Below the pieces are notes generated by a model. It saw only the letters and a program-made list of their open reading frames with translations. It was not told where the DNA came from and made no database searches. From Leishmania donovani (lineage: Eukaryota > Euglenozoa > Kinetoplastea > Trypanosomatida > Trypanosomatidae), in contig NC_018245.1 in assembly GCF_000227135.1 (NCBI RefSeq), positions 675,598 to 730,292 on the forward strand: a stretch of DNA of 54,695 bases, in the 5' to 3' direction. The position numbers and the translations under genes were made by a program. Positions 10,677 through 20,623 of the stretch are shown one piece after another. Within the stretch, counting starts at the first letter, position 1, and every line of letters starts with the position of its first letter.

Positions 10677-11936
10677 ATGGCTGCTCCGGACACGAGTGTC
10701 TCGCGCACGGCGGATACGGCGTCTGACGTCGATAACGGCGATGACGTGGTTGCCTTTGTGGTTGGAGACGGCCAGCACAAGCTTTACTTCTCGAAGCGCG
10801 CCTTGATGCGCCACGCGCCCTTTTTTCGCGCGTACTTCACGGAACACGCCGCGGAGGTCGCCGCTGCCAGCGGTGGTGGATCCGGTGCCACGACTGTTGT
10901 GCTGAGGCACGTGAAGCCGCGGAGCGCTGAAGCCGCTCTGCGCCTGTGCCACAGCGCCCATCACTCTGACGACGGGCTCTTCTGGTTGCTGCAGCGGGAG
11001 TGCGAGAAGGCAGATGAAGCGCACAAGCCAGAGGCGTTGCAAGCTGTGCTCTCTCTGTACGCCGCGTGCGTGAAGTTCGAACTGTACGAGCACGCAAAAG
11101 CGGCCAGCGCGACTGCTGCCGGCGCTGTAACGGCGCACACGGTGTACGATGTGCTGAAGACGTGCGCGCGCTACGCGACGACACTGCTGCCGGAGACCAG
11201 ACGTGCGGTTGGACTAGATGTGCTTCTCGCTGCATGCTATGCGTTTATGCGGACTTCCGGTGCATGGCAGGGAGAGCGGCGCTGGCGCCGGCTCTACGAA
11301 CAATACCCGGAGCTTTCCGAGATTGTCGCGGCCGCCAGCGCTGCTACTGCAACGTCCAGTGCGCATGGAGAGAGCAGCGCCAGCGCTGCTGCAGGGGGAT
11401 CGCCATCTCCGCTGCGGCGCGTCCTCTTGTCTCCACAAAAGGAGCCAGCTACCGCTGGGTCGTCTGCGACAGTGATGCCGGAATCGGCCGCGCCACTGCC
11501 GGATGTATTTGCCGGGCACCTCCGGCAGACAGAGGGTCTGGCACTGGCCGCGCAATGGCGGTGTCGCACCATGTCAGCAGAAGTGACTGCGCTGCGTGAG
11601 AGCTGCGCTGCCCTCGAGGTCACTGCCCACCGCGATGAGGCTGCTGCCGCAGAGGTGGCGCTCTACCTGGGCGAAGTACGCGTGTACGTGCAGGCACTAG
11701 GGTGCGCGGAGGCGGAGATGCAGCAGTTGTGTGCTGCAGCTGCCACGATGTGCGCTGCGCCATCGTCTTCTGCTGCTGCTGCCTCGACGCTGCACGAGCT
11801 GCGGTACGCTCTGCAGCGCGCGTCGGCGTGGGCTGCGGAGCGGAAGGCGGCCGTTGATGAGCTTCTCGCCATGGAGCAAGACGCGGTGTGTGAACTTGAC
11901 GCCGAGCTTGCACGACTGCGCGCAGTGATTTGCTAG
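10677..11936 (+). CDS. BTB/POZ-like protein with C-terminal helical region
   Basis: 419 residues, function unknown. Residues 24-100 resemble a BTB fold: a strand FVVGDGQHKLYFSKRAL, then a helix HAPFFRAYF, a variable loop, and a VVLRHV strand, as in BTB proteins where a core residue precedes a buried helix pair. The middle (about 110-210) is helical. A Ser/Ala-rich linker follows at about 220-275, then heptad-like helices at about 290-419 (ALRESCAALEV, LLAMEQDAVCELDAELARL). BTB domains usually mediate dimerisation or cullin binding, but neither can be shown here. The frame stays open to 10365, yet that extension has untranslated-region composition, so the Met at 10677 (MAAPDTSV) is preferred. 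Confidence 0.8.
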   Translation: MAAPDTSVSRTADTASDVDNGDDVVAFVVGDGQHKLYFSKRALMRHAPFFRAYFTEHAAEVAAASGGGSGATTVVLRHVKPRSAEAALRLCHSAHHSDDGLFWLLQRECEKADEAHKPEALQAVLSLYAACVKFELYEHAKAASATAAGAVTAHTVYDVLKTCARYATTLLPETRRAVGLDVLLAACYAFMRTSGAWQGERRWRRLYEQYPELSEIVAAASAATATSSAHGESSASAAAGGSPSPLRRVLLSPQKEPATAGSSATVMPESAAPLPDVFAGHLRQTEGLALAAQWRCRTMSAEVTALRESCAALEVTAHRDEAAAAEVALYLGEVRVYVQALGCAEAEMQQLCAAAATMCAAPSSSAAAASTLHELRYALQRASAWAAERKAAVDELLAMEQDAVCELDAELARLRAVIC

Positions 11937-12516
11937 AGCTGTATTGGAGCTGCTGCATATGTCTGGCACAAATGTGCGCCGTCGGCCCCTTCCCTCCATA
12001 CCTCATACAACACCTGCATTGCACACGCAGAGGGAAGGAGAGGGCCACTCGCGGATGAGTGATGCGCCGCGCGCGCTTCAACGTCTCGTAAACTCGAACA
12101 TGCGCACACTTAAAGACGATGCCTATGCAGCTGAAAACGATGCGTGCACTGCATTCCGTGCTGTGGAGGAAAGACACGAGAAGCCCCCCCTCCAAGACGA
12201 GCAGGCAAAACGGCCATGGGAGGCCACACTCCGTCGCTCGCCGTCTCTCTTGCGCGTGGCCTTCCTGCCGGCTTCCTTTCGGTGATGCTGCCCACTCTGC
12301 CTTGCCATATCCACTGTGCTTGGGCCTGTTGGGTGTGCGTGTCTGTGCCTGTCGCGCGAGCACCCGCACACGATGCCCTCGCCCTCCCCCCTCTCCCCGT
12401 GCGCTGCTCCTCCGACAGGAAGGATGCACATCTTCTGCTGCCCATCTCTCTCCTTCGTCTCTCTTCAACTTCCATGCTTCGGTGACACCCTGCTGGCCGC
12501 ACCACTGGCCACCGTC
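11937..12516. other. Intergenic spacer
   Basis: No gene seen. Pyrimidine-rich tract at about 12375-12475 precedes the next start and probably contains its splice acceptor. Confidence 0.65.
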
Positions 12517-14298
12517 ATGGCCGGCGCATTCTCGCTGGTGCGCAGACGTGGTGCGCCAGCTTTGCCCCATCTGATACCGGACGAGCACACAAGCGTAGAA
12601 GACGGCATGTTCCCGGTCGACCCTGCGCACGAGTCGGCACTCGCGGACCCGCTGTTTATGCTGCGGCTGTACAAGCGAGTCGCGTACGGTCTTGTGCGGC
12701 GCCCGCACGCCGACGGCGCCCGAGCTTTGCTGCCTTCGTTCCTTTCTGTGGACGCCCGCTACGCCGAGTCGAACAACGCCGCGGTTGACCCGGCGGCGCT
12801 GCTCACCGCTGTGGAGCCGATATTCCCGACGTCTTTGCTGACACACAAGGAGGTCTGCCTTCTTCTTCGCGTCCTGCCGCTGGAGGAGGAGGAGTCGGCG
12901 CCGAGCGCAGAGAATGAGAACGCCTTCGGGGTGGCACAGAGGGGCAGGGGCAGCTCCGTCCCTAGAGGCATCCGACCGGGTAGTGTCACGCTGGCGTTGC
13001 GGGAGATCATCCCGTTTCGGACGTGGCAGGTATCGCAGACTGTGGCGACTGTCCGCCGTACGGTGCAAAAGAGTGCCGTCATGAGCCCCTTCGAAGAGCA
13101 CGTCGTGGACCTGCTGGATTGGCAGAGCAGCCGCCGCCGCCAGGCAAAGGAGGCAGCTCCACCTCCGCTGGAGCGCTGGGAGGCGCTGACGTTTATGGAG
13201 AACACCTGTGGGCTGAGCAGCTCCGAATCGCGTGGGCTGCTGCACTACTGCGCCAGCGAGGAGGGCGATGACGCCGAGGACGGGGCGACAACCGGCTCGT
13301 ACCTGGGCTGCGAGGTGCAACTGCTGCACCAGCTGCTGTTCAGCGAAGTGATCCCTGGTGTCGCCGAGTATCCGCTGCTGATGGGACGCTTCGCAGAAGC
13401 TACCCTAGAGATTGGAGAGACGGAGGGTTGTCACACCGGCACGCTTGCCCTCCTGAGCGTCCTGGAGTCGATTGAGCTTCATTACCCGGAGTGCAGCCGA
13501 CGGCTGCCACCGGATTTAGATATCGGGACGCTGGTGCGGGCAGAGCTGACGCCGCGGCACTTCTTCTACGTGTGCACCCGGCTGCACACCGGGTTCCGCC
13601 AGGAGGAGTCTGATCAGCTCTACTACTACCTCAAGAAGGACCGCGAAACCGATGACGGCGTGCTTGTCGCAGACCTACTTGCCGCGTACCGGCAATACTT
13701 CCCCTCAGTCACGGTCTCGATGCTGCAGCTGGTGCAAGCGGCTGTGGTGCAGTGGATACGACGCAATGCCAAGGATGCGCCAGCATTTGTGCAGCTCTAC
13801 TCAGCGCTGAGAGAGTGGGGTGCCGCGCATGTTCCGATCAAGTCGTTCATTAAAGCGCTGCGCGCTGCTGGGGTGCCGGACGGTATCTCGGGTGTGTTGG
13901 ATGTTGAGCTCGAGTGGCTGCGGCTGAAGTCCCCAACCCGCGTGGATTTACTCCTGATGCTATGCAGCCCCGTCCCGCCGTCGCGCACTGCCATTATTCG
14001 TAAGCTGTTCGACCGACTTGACGAGCGACGGCTTGGCACGGTTACCTGCGCTGTGGTTCTGAGGTGCTTCCATCCAGAGCTCATCGAAGGCAACGCCTTG
14101 CGTCGACAAGGCGCAATGTGGAAGAAGGCGCTGGAGGCGTACGCCGCGGAGTTGGGGGAGGGGGAGCTCGACTACGACGTCTTCGCATATTTTTGGTACA
14201 TGATTTCCGCCGACATCGAGGACGACCCAACATTCACGATGGCCCTCTGGCAGGCGTTCGGCCTCTCCGATGACGGGCAACGATCTAGACGCACCTAG
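12517..14298 (+). CDS. Calcyphosin-like EF-hand protein
   Basis: 593 residues. The last 110 residues resemble the C-terminal EF-hand pair of calcyphosin: a degenerate loop in LFDRLDERRLGTVT (about residues 495-510), then a second in ELDYDVFAYFWYMISADIEDD, followed by an acidic residue cluster and a hydrophobic helix. An earlier degenerate pair surrounds FRQEESDQLYYYLKKDRETDDG at about 365-390. Several calcium-ligand positions are non-acidic, so calcium binding is doubtful for some loops. The N-terminal half (1-330) is unrecognised. Calcyphosin-like proteins are common in flagellar and ciliary proteomes, so an axonemal role is plausible but inferred. The frame is open from 12316; MAGAFSLV at 12517 is the likely start. 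Confidence 0.8.
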   Translation: MAGAFSLVRRRGAPALPHLIPDEHTSVEDGMFPVDPAHESALADPLFMLRLYKRVAYGLVRRPHADGARALLPSFLSVDARYAESNNAAVDPAALLTAVEPIFPTSLLTHKEVCLLLRVLPLEEEESAPSAENENAFGVAQRGRGSSVPRGIRPGSVTLALREIIPFRTWQVSQTVATVRRTVQKSAVMSPFEEHVVDLLDWQSSRRRQAKEAAPPPLERWEALTFMENTCGLSSSESRGLLHYCASEEGDDAEDGATTGSYLGCEVQLLHQLLFSEVIPGVAEYPLLMGRFAEATLEIGETEGCHTGTLALLSVLESIELHYPECSRRLPPDLDIGTLVRAELTPRHFFYVCTRLHTGFRQEESDQLYYYLKKDRETDDGVLVADLLAAYRQYFPSVTVSMLQLVQAAVVQWIRRNAKDAPAFVQLYSALREWGAAHVPIKSFIKALRAAGVPDGISGVLDVELEWLRLKSPTRVDLLLMLCSPVPPSRTAIIRKLFDRLDERRLGTVTCAVVLRCFHPELIEGNALRRQGAMWKKALEAYAAELGEGELDYDVFAYFWYMISADIEDDPTFTMALWQAFGLSDDGQRSRRT

Positions 14299-14869
14299 TG
14301 TCGTTGGAAGGGGAGGCAAAGAGGTGCGCTAGGCCGGTGGAGGGCGGCGATGACATGCCGAGCGGGAACAGGATAAGTCCTCTGTTCCAGGTGCGAGCAT
14401 GCCTCGGTGCACATGAGCAGCAGAGCACAGCACGCGCATACTCGGCACCTCCGTCACGTCCGCCGAACGGCCTCTAATCTACCCAAATCGGCGTATAGAC
14501 GCCACCGAACAGGTACGTGTGAGCGAGTGCTTAGGCCTGTGCCTGTTTTACTCACCGCCGCCGCCCACGGTCGAGTGTTGTGACCTTCATGCCATCTTGA
14601 CTACTCACCTTTTTCTCTCGGCTAGCCCTTCCAAGCGTCTTCCTTTCGCCACAACGTGGAACGGCATATGCGACGTGCAGCGTTGGACAACTCAGCCGAA
14701 AGCACTGCTAAGCCGAACAGAGACATGCCAATATCATAGACTGTCCGCCGGCACTGACAGCAACACATGGGGAGAGGGCGAGGGCCAGCACTCCAGCGAG
14801 CTGTGGATTACAGTACGTGCGTGCGCCGCCTCTTCTCTTTTACTTCTTTGTGCATGTATCTGCGCTTTT

Positions 14870-15480
14870 TGTTTTCTTCTTATGACATCGTCTGGCCCCT
14901 GACGACGGGGGGGGGCACCTTGGTGCGTGGTAGCTCAGGACCCCGCGCCCCCCCCACCCAGAGCGGGTCGGGGGAGGCCCAGCAGCAGCCCTATCCCTGC
15001 CACACGTCTCGAGGCACCTCTGGTGGTGGCAGGGCCGAGCACCGACGACGTAGGGGGAGGCCCGAGCGCTGCATCGCCCCTGATGTCGGCGGCCAGGCCG
15101 TGGATGGCGTGGTGTCGGAGCGGCCTGCGACAGTGCNNNNNNNNNNNNNNNNNNNNNNNNNNNNNNNNNNNNNNNNNNNNNNNNNNNNNNNNNNNNNNNN
15201 NNNNNNNNNNNNNNNNNNNNNNNNNNNNNNNNNNNNNNNNNNNNNNNNNNNNNNNNNNNNNNNNNNNNNNNNNNNNNNNNNNNNNNNNNNNNNNNNNNNN
15301 NNNNNNNNNNNNNNNNNNNNNNNNNNNNNNNNNNNNNNNCTCAGATGGCTGAGTGGGCGCACTGCTGTAGCGCGTGTCTAGGGCTGCGTCGCGCCAGGCG
15401 ACGGGCCTTTGGCGGGCCGGGTAGAGCTGAGTTGAGGTCGTGCTCTGTGGCAGCGACATGGAAACGCAGAACCGCAAAAC
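14870..15480 (+). repeat. Family 1 GC-rich dispersed repeat, copy 2 (SIDER-like)
   Basis: Shares its 5' edge with copy 1 and its 3' part (TCAGATGGCTGAG to CATGGA) with all copies, then ends in an A-rich stretch CATGGAAACGCAGAAC. It lies in the presumed 3' UTR of the calcyphosin-like gene. An internal gap of 203 Ns compares with 210 bases in the fuller copy at 18128-18337. Confidence 0.65.
15137..15339. other. Assembly gap, 203 N
   Basis: N run inside repeat copy 2. Its right edge falls in the left arm of a perfect hairpin carried by the repeat. Confidence 0.98.
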
Positions 15481-16234
15481 AAATGGCTTTGAAGGGCAAC
15501 GACGGAACGCTAGCTCACCGCTGGCATTTCCGGGTTGTGATTCACGAACCGCGTGATGGCGGAGGAGGAGGGCGGGGGGGGGATGGAGGCGCGAAGACAC
15601 CTTTTATCGGTGGCCTGCTGTCCGCGTAGACCCGCCGTCTTTAGGAGAGGAAAAGTCGCTGATGCGTGCGCGAGTATGCGCGGTCTGCCATGTGTTCTTA
15701 TGAGTTCTTCGCACCTCCTCTGCCCACTTGCAACGCGCGGTGCTTGCATCTTTTCTTGTCTGCCGTCGATTGCGCTGTTACTCGTTCCCTTGTGCACATC
15801 TCCCGTCACACGCACACCCGCAGAATTTTCACTCGCTTCTACGTGAGCGGCGTCCTGCCGCGTTGTTTTGCCTCATCTCTGGGCCCCTCCCGTATAGCCG
15901 TCCGCCGACTTTCGTCTGTGCTTTCTTTGCTGCGGTGTCTTGCGTCGAGCGGCTCGCTGCACGTCTCTTCGTCAACGTGCAGGCACACAAGCACTCTGTG
16001 GCTTATCAGCCCCATAGCGGCGCCCCAGGCAGGGTGTGCAAGTGGACTTGAGTAGGAGGGTACAGTCGTTGCTATAATCTGTGCTTCATTGGTTCTTCTG
16101 GTGACGTGGTGTGACATAGGTCTGCTCACGTGTCAGACACACCACTTATTCCCTCGACCTTAGCACGTCGTTGCCATTTGGTGCCGCCATCCTTCTCGAT
16201 CACTACCGCCGTTATCGCGCTTACCGTCGTCATC

Positions 16235-16699
16235 ATGAGCGGGCTGGAGCTTATCGCACTTGTGCCGATTGGCATTGCCGGGTGGAAGCTTTTCCAGAAG
16301 CTGGGAGACCAGCAGAGCCTCATAGCGCAGCACGAGCTGACCATCAATAGCCAGAAGGAAATGCTGGAGTCCATCGTGAACGCCGATAGAGCTGGCCCGT
16401 TGAGTCGACTCAACCTCGCGGTGGTTGCCGGCACACTGGTCTTGGCTGGGACGGTGACCTACAAAAGCTGGACACTTACAAAGTCATTCACGGTTCGGCC
16501 ACCGCCCAACTACGAGCCTACGCCAGCCACGTTCGACGCGGAGCAGTGCGTTATTTGCTTAGAAAACTGCAAAGACACCGTCTTTCTGCCATGCCGACAC
16601 CTGTGCACGTGCTGGAGCTGCGCGAGTCGCATCGGGAACAGTGCCTGTCCGACCTGCCGAGCACCGATTCAGGCTATGCAGTTTGTCTACCAGCAATGA
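16235..16699 (+). CDS. Membrane-anchored RING finger protein (MUL1-like layout)
   Basis: 154 residues, a probable E3 ubiquitin ligase. A C3HC4 RING fills residues 105-145: CVIC, then CRHLC, C..C and CPTC in the right order and spacing to bind two zinc ions. Two hydrophobic segments precede it, LIALVPIGIAGW near residues 5-17 and LAVVAGTLVLAGTV near 70-85. A RING at the extreme C-terminus after a membrane helix resembles mitochondrial MUL1/MAPL and IAP-type ligases, but the protein is far shorter than MUL1. The frame is open from 16130 (MSDTPLIP), giving 189 residues. The start at 16235 (MSGLELIA) is chosen because it follows a pyrimidine-rich stretch. No substrate can be inferred. Confidence 0.88.
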   Translation: MSGLELIALVPIGIAGWKLFQKLGDQQSLIAQHELTINSQKEMLESIVNADRAGPLSRLNLAVVAGTLVLAGTVTYKSWTLTKSFTVRPPPNYEPTPATFDAEQCVICLENCKDTVFLPCRHLCTCWSCASRIGNSACPTCRAPIQAMQFVYQQ

Positions 16700-17797
16700 G
16701 AGAAAATGGGGGTGGTGTAGCCATCTCTCGGCTGATCATCTCATTCCCGCCAGCACGCGTGACAGAGGCAGCTGCCCACCCACCCCTCCCTAGCTCTCTC
16801 AGTCACTTTCGACCCTTTTCATTTTGTTTGCTTCAGCGTGTCATGCTTTACCCAGCTTTTCGATGGTTCACTCCGCGGTGCTCGATTTATGTTGCCCCGC
16901 ATGCATGTGCGCACGTGGGTCCGCCTGTACAGTCTTGCGCATCGAGGGGAGTACGGCGGCTGCTACGAATGCTGCTTTGGGTAGTCATGGCAGTGCGACG
17001 CCCTAGCGAATCCAGTCGGCATGTGCATGTTTCCTTTGTTCCCTCAGTGGCTGAGCCCTGCTGTTGATGACGCAAGGGCTTGCCCTTCTCCTTATTGCTG
17101 TTTCTCTCCTGCCTCCTCTCGCGCTTCAACCACGTTGTTGCTCAACGCCTTGCGCAGGAAAAACGGGGAGGAACAGGGGGGAGGTGTAGCCACACCACAT
17201 ACCCCACCCCAGCTCTTTTTTTCTGATATACAAGAAAGAGGGAGGCGAGAGATACGTCTTCTTCGTGTCTCGGGCTGCGTGCCCTGCGTGAATCGTTGTT
17301 CCGCTTCTCACACTCTGTCTTGCATCGGTCTCTCTCCGTCCTTCCCTTTCCTCTTCCTGCTACCACCGTTATGGTGGATGTCTTTTGCTTTCTTGGCTGG
17401 TGTGACTCCTACGCGCTTTTCATTGCACTCTTCTTTTTTGCACCTCCCCTTCCAGGAGCGGCAATCGTTCTCTGACGGGGGGGCACCTTGGTGCGTGGTA
17501 GCTCAGGACCCCGCGCCCCCCCCACCCAGAGCGGGTCGGGGGAGGCCCAGCAGCAGCCCTATCCCTGCCACACGTCTCGAGGCACCTCTGGTGGTGGCAG
17601 GGCCGAGCACCGACGACGTAGGGGGAGGCCCGAGCGCTGCATCGCCCCTGATGTCGGCGGCCAGGCCGTGGATGGCGTGGTGTCGGAGCGGCCTGCGACA
17701 GTGCACACGTCTGAGCCATGCACATGATAGGCAGAGCGTCAGCGTGGCTCAAGCGTATCTCCCACTCCCCGCCCCCTCACTGCCCACTGGTTGGAGG

Positions 17798-17896
17798 NNN
17801 NNNNNNNNNNNNNNNNNNNNNNNNNNNNNNNNNNNNNNNNNNNNNNNNNNNNNNNNNNNNNNNNNNNNNNNNNNNNNNNNNNNNNNNNNNNNNNNN
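17798..17896. other. Assembly gap, 99 N
   Basis: Flanked on both sides by the same 324-base sequence apart from two homopolymer lengths. Confidence 0.98.
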
Positions 17897-18452
17897 GACG
17901 GGGGGGGCACCTTGGTGCGTGGTAGCTCAGGACCCCGCGCCCCCCCACCCAGAGCGGGTCGGGGGAGGCCCAGCAGCAGCCCTATCCCTGCCACACGTCT
18001 CGAGGCACCTCTGGTGGTGGCAGGGCCGAGCACCGACGACGTAGGGGGAGGCCCGAGCGCTGCATCGCCCCTGATGTCGGCGGCCAGGCCGTGGATGGCG
18101 TGGTGTCGGAGCGGCCTGCGACAGTGCACACGTCTGAGCCATGCACATGATAGGCAGAGCGTCAGCGTGGCTCAAGCGTATCTCCCACTCCCCGCCCCCT
18201 CACTGCCCACTGGTTGGAGGGGCCTGGGTGTCGCCGCCGAGGGGGACGCGCCAGGTGGCGGCCGGCATAGTGTGAGCGGCGGTGAGGCGACCCGCGGAGC
18301 GGGGGTGCTGGGTGGCGTTTGAGGCCGAGGCGGCCCACTCAGATGGCTGAGTGGGCGCACTGCTGTAGCGCGTGTCTAGGGCTGCGTCGCGCCAGGCGAC
18401 GGGCCTTTGGCGGGCCGGGTAGAGCTGAGTTGAGGTCGTGCTCTGTGGCAGC

Positions 18453-18551
18453 NNNNNNNNNNNNNNNNNNNNNNNNNNNNNNNNNNNNNNNNNNNNNNNN
18501 NNNNNNNNNNNNNNNNNNNNNNNNNNNNNNNNNNNNNNNNNNNNNNNNNNN
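18453..18551. other. Assembly gap, 99 N
   Basis: Flanked by the same 117-base sequence on both sides (18336-18452 and 18552-18668). Confidence 0.98.
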
Positions 18552-19579
18552 CACTCAGATGGCTGAGTGGGCGCACTGCTGTAGCGCGTGTCTAGGGCTG
18601 CGTCGCGCCAGGCGACGGGCCTTTGGCGGGCCGGGTAGAGCTGAGTTGAGGTCGTGCTCTGTGGCAGCGGCATGGACCTTTTGAAGCGAAGCGCCAATGG
18701 CCAGCATTCCTGTTTCGCGCAATGGGATCGCTGACAGATCTGTGCACGACCTTCGTGACAGAGAAGGAAGACGTTTGTGTGTCATGCGAGCAAGGATGAG
18801 ATGTGTGCTGGCGTGTGCGTATACATAGGTGTAGGAGGGGCTTAGGTGAGTCGAAACGTGGCAGCGAACACAAGCACTGACACAAAGGCCTGCACTTCGC
18901 TAGACGGATGCGCGAGTCTTTGTAATGCCCTTCTCGCTCGCCTTCCGCCCTTGTGCTTTTATGGCCCCCGTCAAGTCAGAGCGTTTGCTCTCTTTCTTCA
19001 TCTTTTGTTTTGACGTGCACGAGCGCCTCCTTTCGTTTTCATTCACGAGCGTGCTACAGTTCTCTGAGTGTCATCAAACCCTGAAGAAGTGACGAACGAA
19101 AAAAAAAACGGCGACGGAGCAGCGACGGCTGATGGGCTGTGCAGCCGAAGCATTCTGTTTCTTGGAGGACAGGGTACTTCTCCCTTGGCGCGTTCACACC
19201 CGGGAGCTTCGTACGCCTCTCTATCTCACGCACTGCAGACGGCAGTAGACGCGCCAGCGACGCCCGGTAAATGACACAAGTGCGTGCTTGTACGCGGCGT
19301 CCTCGCGCTCTCGCAGTGGGTGCTGCGCGAAGCGCCCCTCTCCAGTGTGTGAATTGCCTCTTGCATGCGCTAAAGCCTATGCCGTTGCGCGTTTTATTAT
19401 CCAAAACGGTGGCAGTGCTTGCCACAATCATGCCAAGGAAAGCACTTGCGCTACTGTGTCTCCCCTAACCTCTTTTCTTCCCCGTATCCGCTTCTCAACG
19501 ACCGCCCTTGCGTTGTCTGTCTCTGCGCCGATGTGTCTCTGTGGTTGGCCGCGGGAAGGTCCCGAAAAAAAAGCGTCAT

Positions 19580-19608
19580 CGCTTACCCCTTGTTCGGTTT
19601 CCCTTCAG
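19580..19608 (+). promoter_or_regulatory. Predicted trans-splice acceptor for the nucleoside hydrolase
   Basis: A tract rich in C and T ends in TTCAG with AG at 19607-19608, 71 bases before the ATG at 19679. This supports the chosen start over an upstream ATG at 19508 in the same frame. Confidence 0.5.
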
Positions 19609-19678
19609 CTGTCGCCGCTCCAACGCCCTCTTGCTTACGCCGCAGATACTGAAAACGGGTATCCGGCATTTGCGAGCC

Positions 19679-20623
19679 ATGCCGCGCAAGATTATTCTCG
19701 ATTGTGATCCCGGGATCGATGATGCCGTGGCCATCTTTCTCGCCCACGGCAACCCGGAGGTCGAGCTGCTGGCCATTACGACGGTGGTGGGCAACCAGAC
19801 CCTGGAGAAGGTGACCCGGAACGCGCGGCTGGTAGCTGACGTAGCCGGCATCGTTGGTGTGCCCGTCGCGGCTGGTTGCACCAAGCCCCTCGTGCGCGGT
19901 GTGCGGAATGCCTCTCAGATTCATGGCGAAACCGGCATGGGTAACGTCTCCTACCCACCAGAGTTCAAGACAAAGTTGGACGGCCGCCATGCAGTGCAGC
20001 TGATCATCGACCTTATCATGTCGCACGAGCCGAAGACGATCACGCTTGTGCCTACGGGTGGCCTGACGAACATTGCGATGGCTGTCCGTCTTGAGCCGCG
20101 CATCGTGGACCGTGTGAAGGAGGTGGTTCTGATGGGTGGCGGCTACCATACTGGTAATGCGTCCCCTGTAGCGGAGTTCAACGTCTTCGTCGACCCGGAG
20201 GCGGCGCACATTGTGTTCAACGAGAGCTGGAACGTAACGATGGTGGGGCTGGACCTAACGCACCAGGCACTCGCCACGCCGGCGGTCCAGAAGCGAGTGA
20301 AGGAGGTGGGCACGAAGCCGGCTGCCTTCATGCTGCAGATTTTGGACTTTTACACGAAGGTGTACGAAAAGGAGCGCAACACGTACGCGACGGTGCACGA
20401 TCCCTGCGCTGTGGCGTACGTGATTGACCCCACCGTGATGACGACGGAGCAAGTGCCAGTGGACATCGAGCTCAATGGGGCACTGACGACTGGGATGACG
20501 GTCGCGGACTTCCGCTACCCACGGCCAAAGCACTGCCACACGCAGGTGGCTGTGAAGCTGGACTTCGACAAGTTTTGGTGCCTCGTGATTGACGCACTCA
20601 AGCGCATCGGCGATCCTCAATGA
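19679..20623 (+). CDS. NSNH: Nonspecific (inosine-uridine) nucleoside hydrolase
   Basis: Hydrolyses the N-glycosidic bond of purine and pyrimidine ribonucleosides to give base and ribose, a key step of purine salvage because trypanosomatids cannot make purines. 314 residues, the normal length for the family. The signature DCDPGIDDAVAIF puts the calcium- and ribose-binding aspartates at 8, 10, 14 and 15. The substrate-contact motif EFN is at 166-168 and the catalytic pair HD is at 240-241 in TVHDPCA. No residue expected for activity is missing. The start MPRKII is fixed by family alignment and the predicted acceptor at 19607. Leishmania nucleoside hydrolase is a known vaccine and drug candidate. 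Copy A of the retroposon family lies about 500 bases downstream, inverted. Confidence 0.97.
   Translation: MPRKIILDCDPGIDDAVAIFLAHGNPEVELLAITTVVGNQTLEKVTRNARLVADVAGIVGVPVAAGCTKPLVRGVRNASQIHGETGMGNVSYPPEFKTKLDGRHAVQLIIDLIMSHEPKTITLVPTGGLTNIAMAVRLEPRIVDRVKEVVLMGGGYHTGNASPVAEFNVFVDPEAAHIVFNESWNVTMVGLDLTHQALATPAVQKRVKEVGTKPAAFMLQILDFYTKVYEKERNTYATVHDPCAVAYVIDPTVMTTEQVPVDIELNGALTTGMTVADFRYPRPKHCHTQVAVKLDFDKFWCLVIDALKRIGDPQ

Larger units (their letters stand above)
14299..16234. other. Intergenic region with repeat copy 2
   Basis: No gene seen outside family 1 repeat copy 2 (14870-15480). The remaining DNA has pyrimidine-rich segments, the last at about 15850-15960. Confidence 0.7.
17474..18695 (+). 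repeat. Family 1 dispersed repeat, copy 3 (nearly complete, with duplicated contig ends)
   Basis: The segment 17897-18452 gives the most complete repeat body. Bases 17474-17797 equal 17897-18220 except for the length of a G run (7 versus 8) and a C run (8 versus 7). Bases 18336-18452 equal 18552-18668. Both duplicated pairs flank 99-base N runs, so the simplest reading is one element broken into three overlapping contigs. Its 5' edge begins at GACGGGGG and lacks about 40 bp present in copies 1 and 2. The 3' end resembles copy 1 more than copy 2. It lies downstream of the RING gene. Confidence 0.7.
16700..19678. other. Intergenic region with repeat copy 3 and two gaps
   Basis: Three kilobases without a supported gene. 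It holds the compound family 1 repeat at 17474-18695. Flanks are pyrimidine-rich and low in coding character. Confidence 0.7.

Noticed and set aside
11620..13329. 569-codon open frame on the minus strand
   Set aside because: It runs antisense across the end of the BTB-like gene and the start of the calcyphosin-like gene, is Arg/Gln/His-rich with no domain, and its openness follows from GC-rich codon use on the + strand.
17474..18668. CRISPR-like or satellite tandem array
   Set aside because: The repeat spacing is explained by overlapping contig ends at 99-base N runs; no regular spacer sequences exist.
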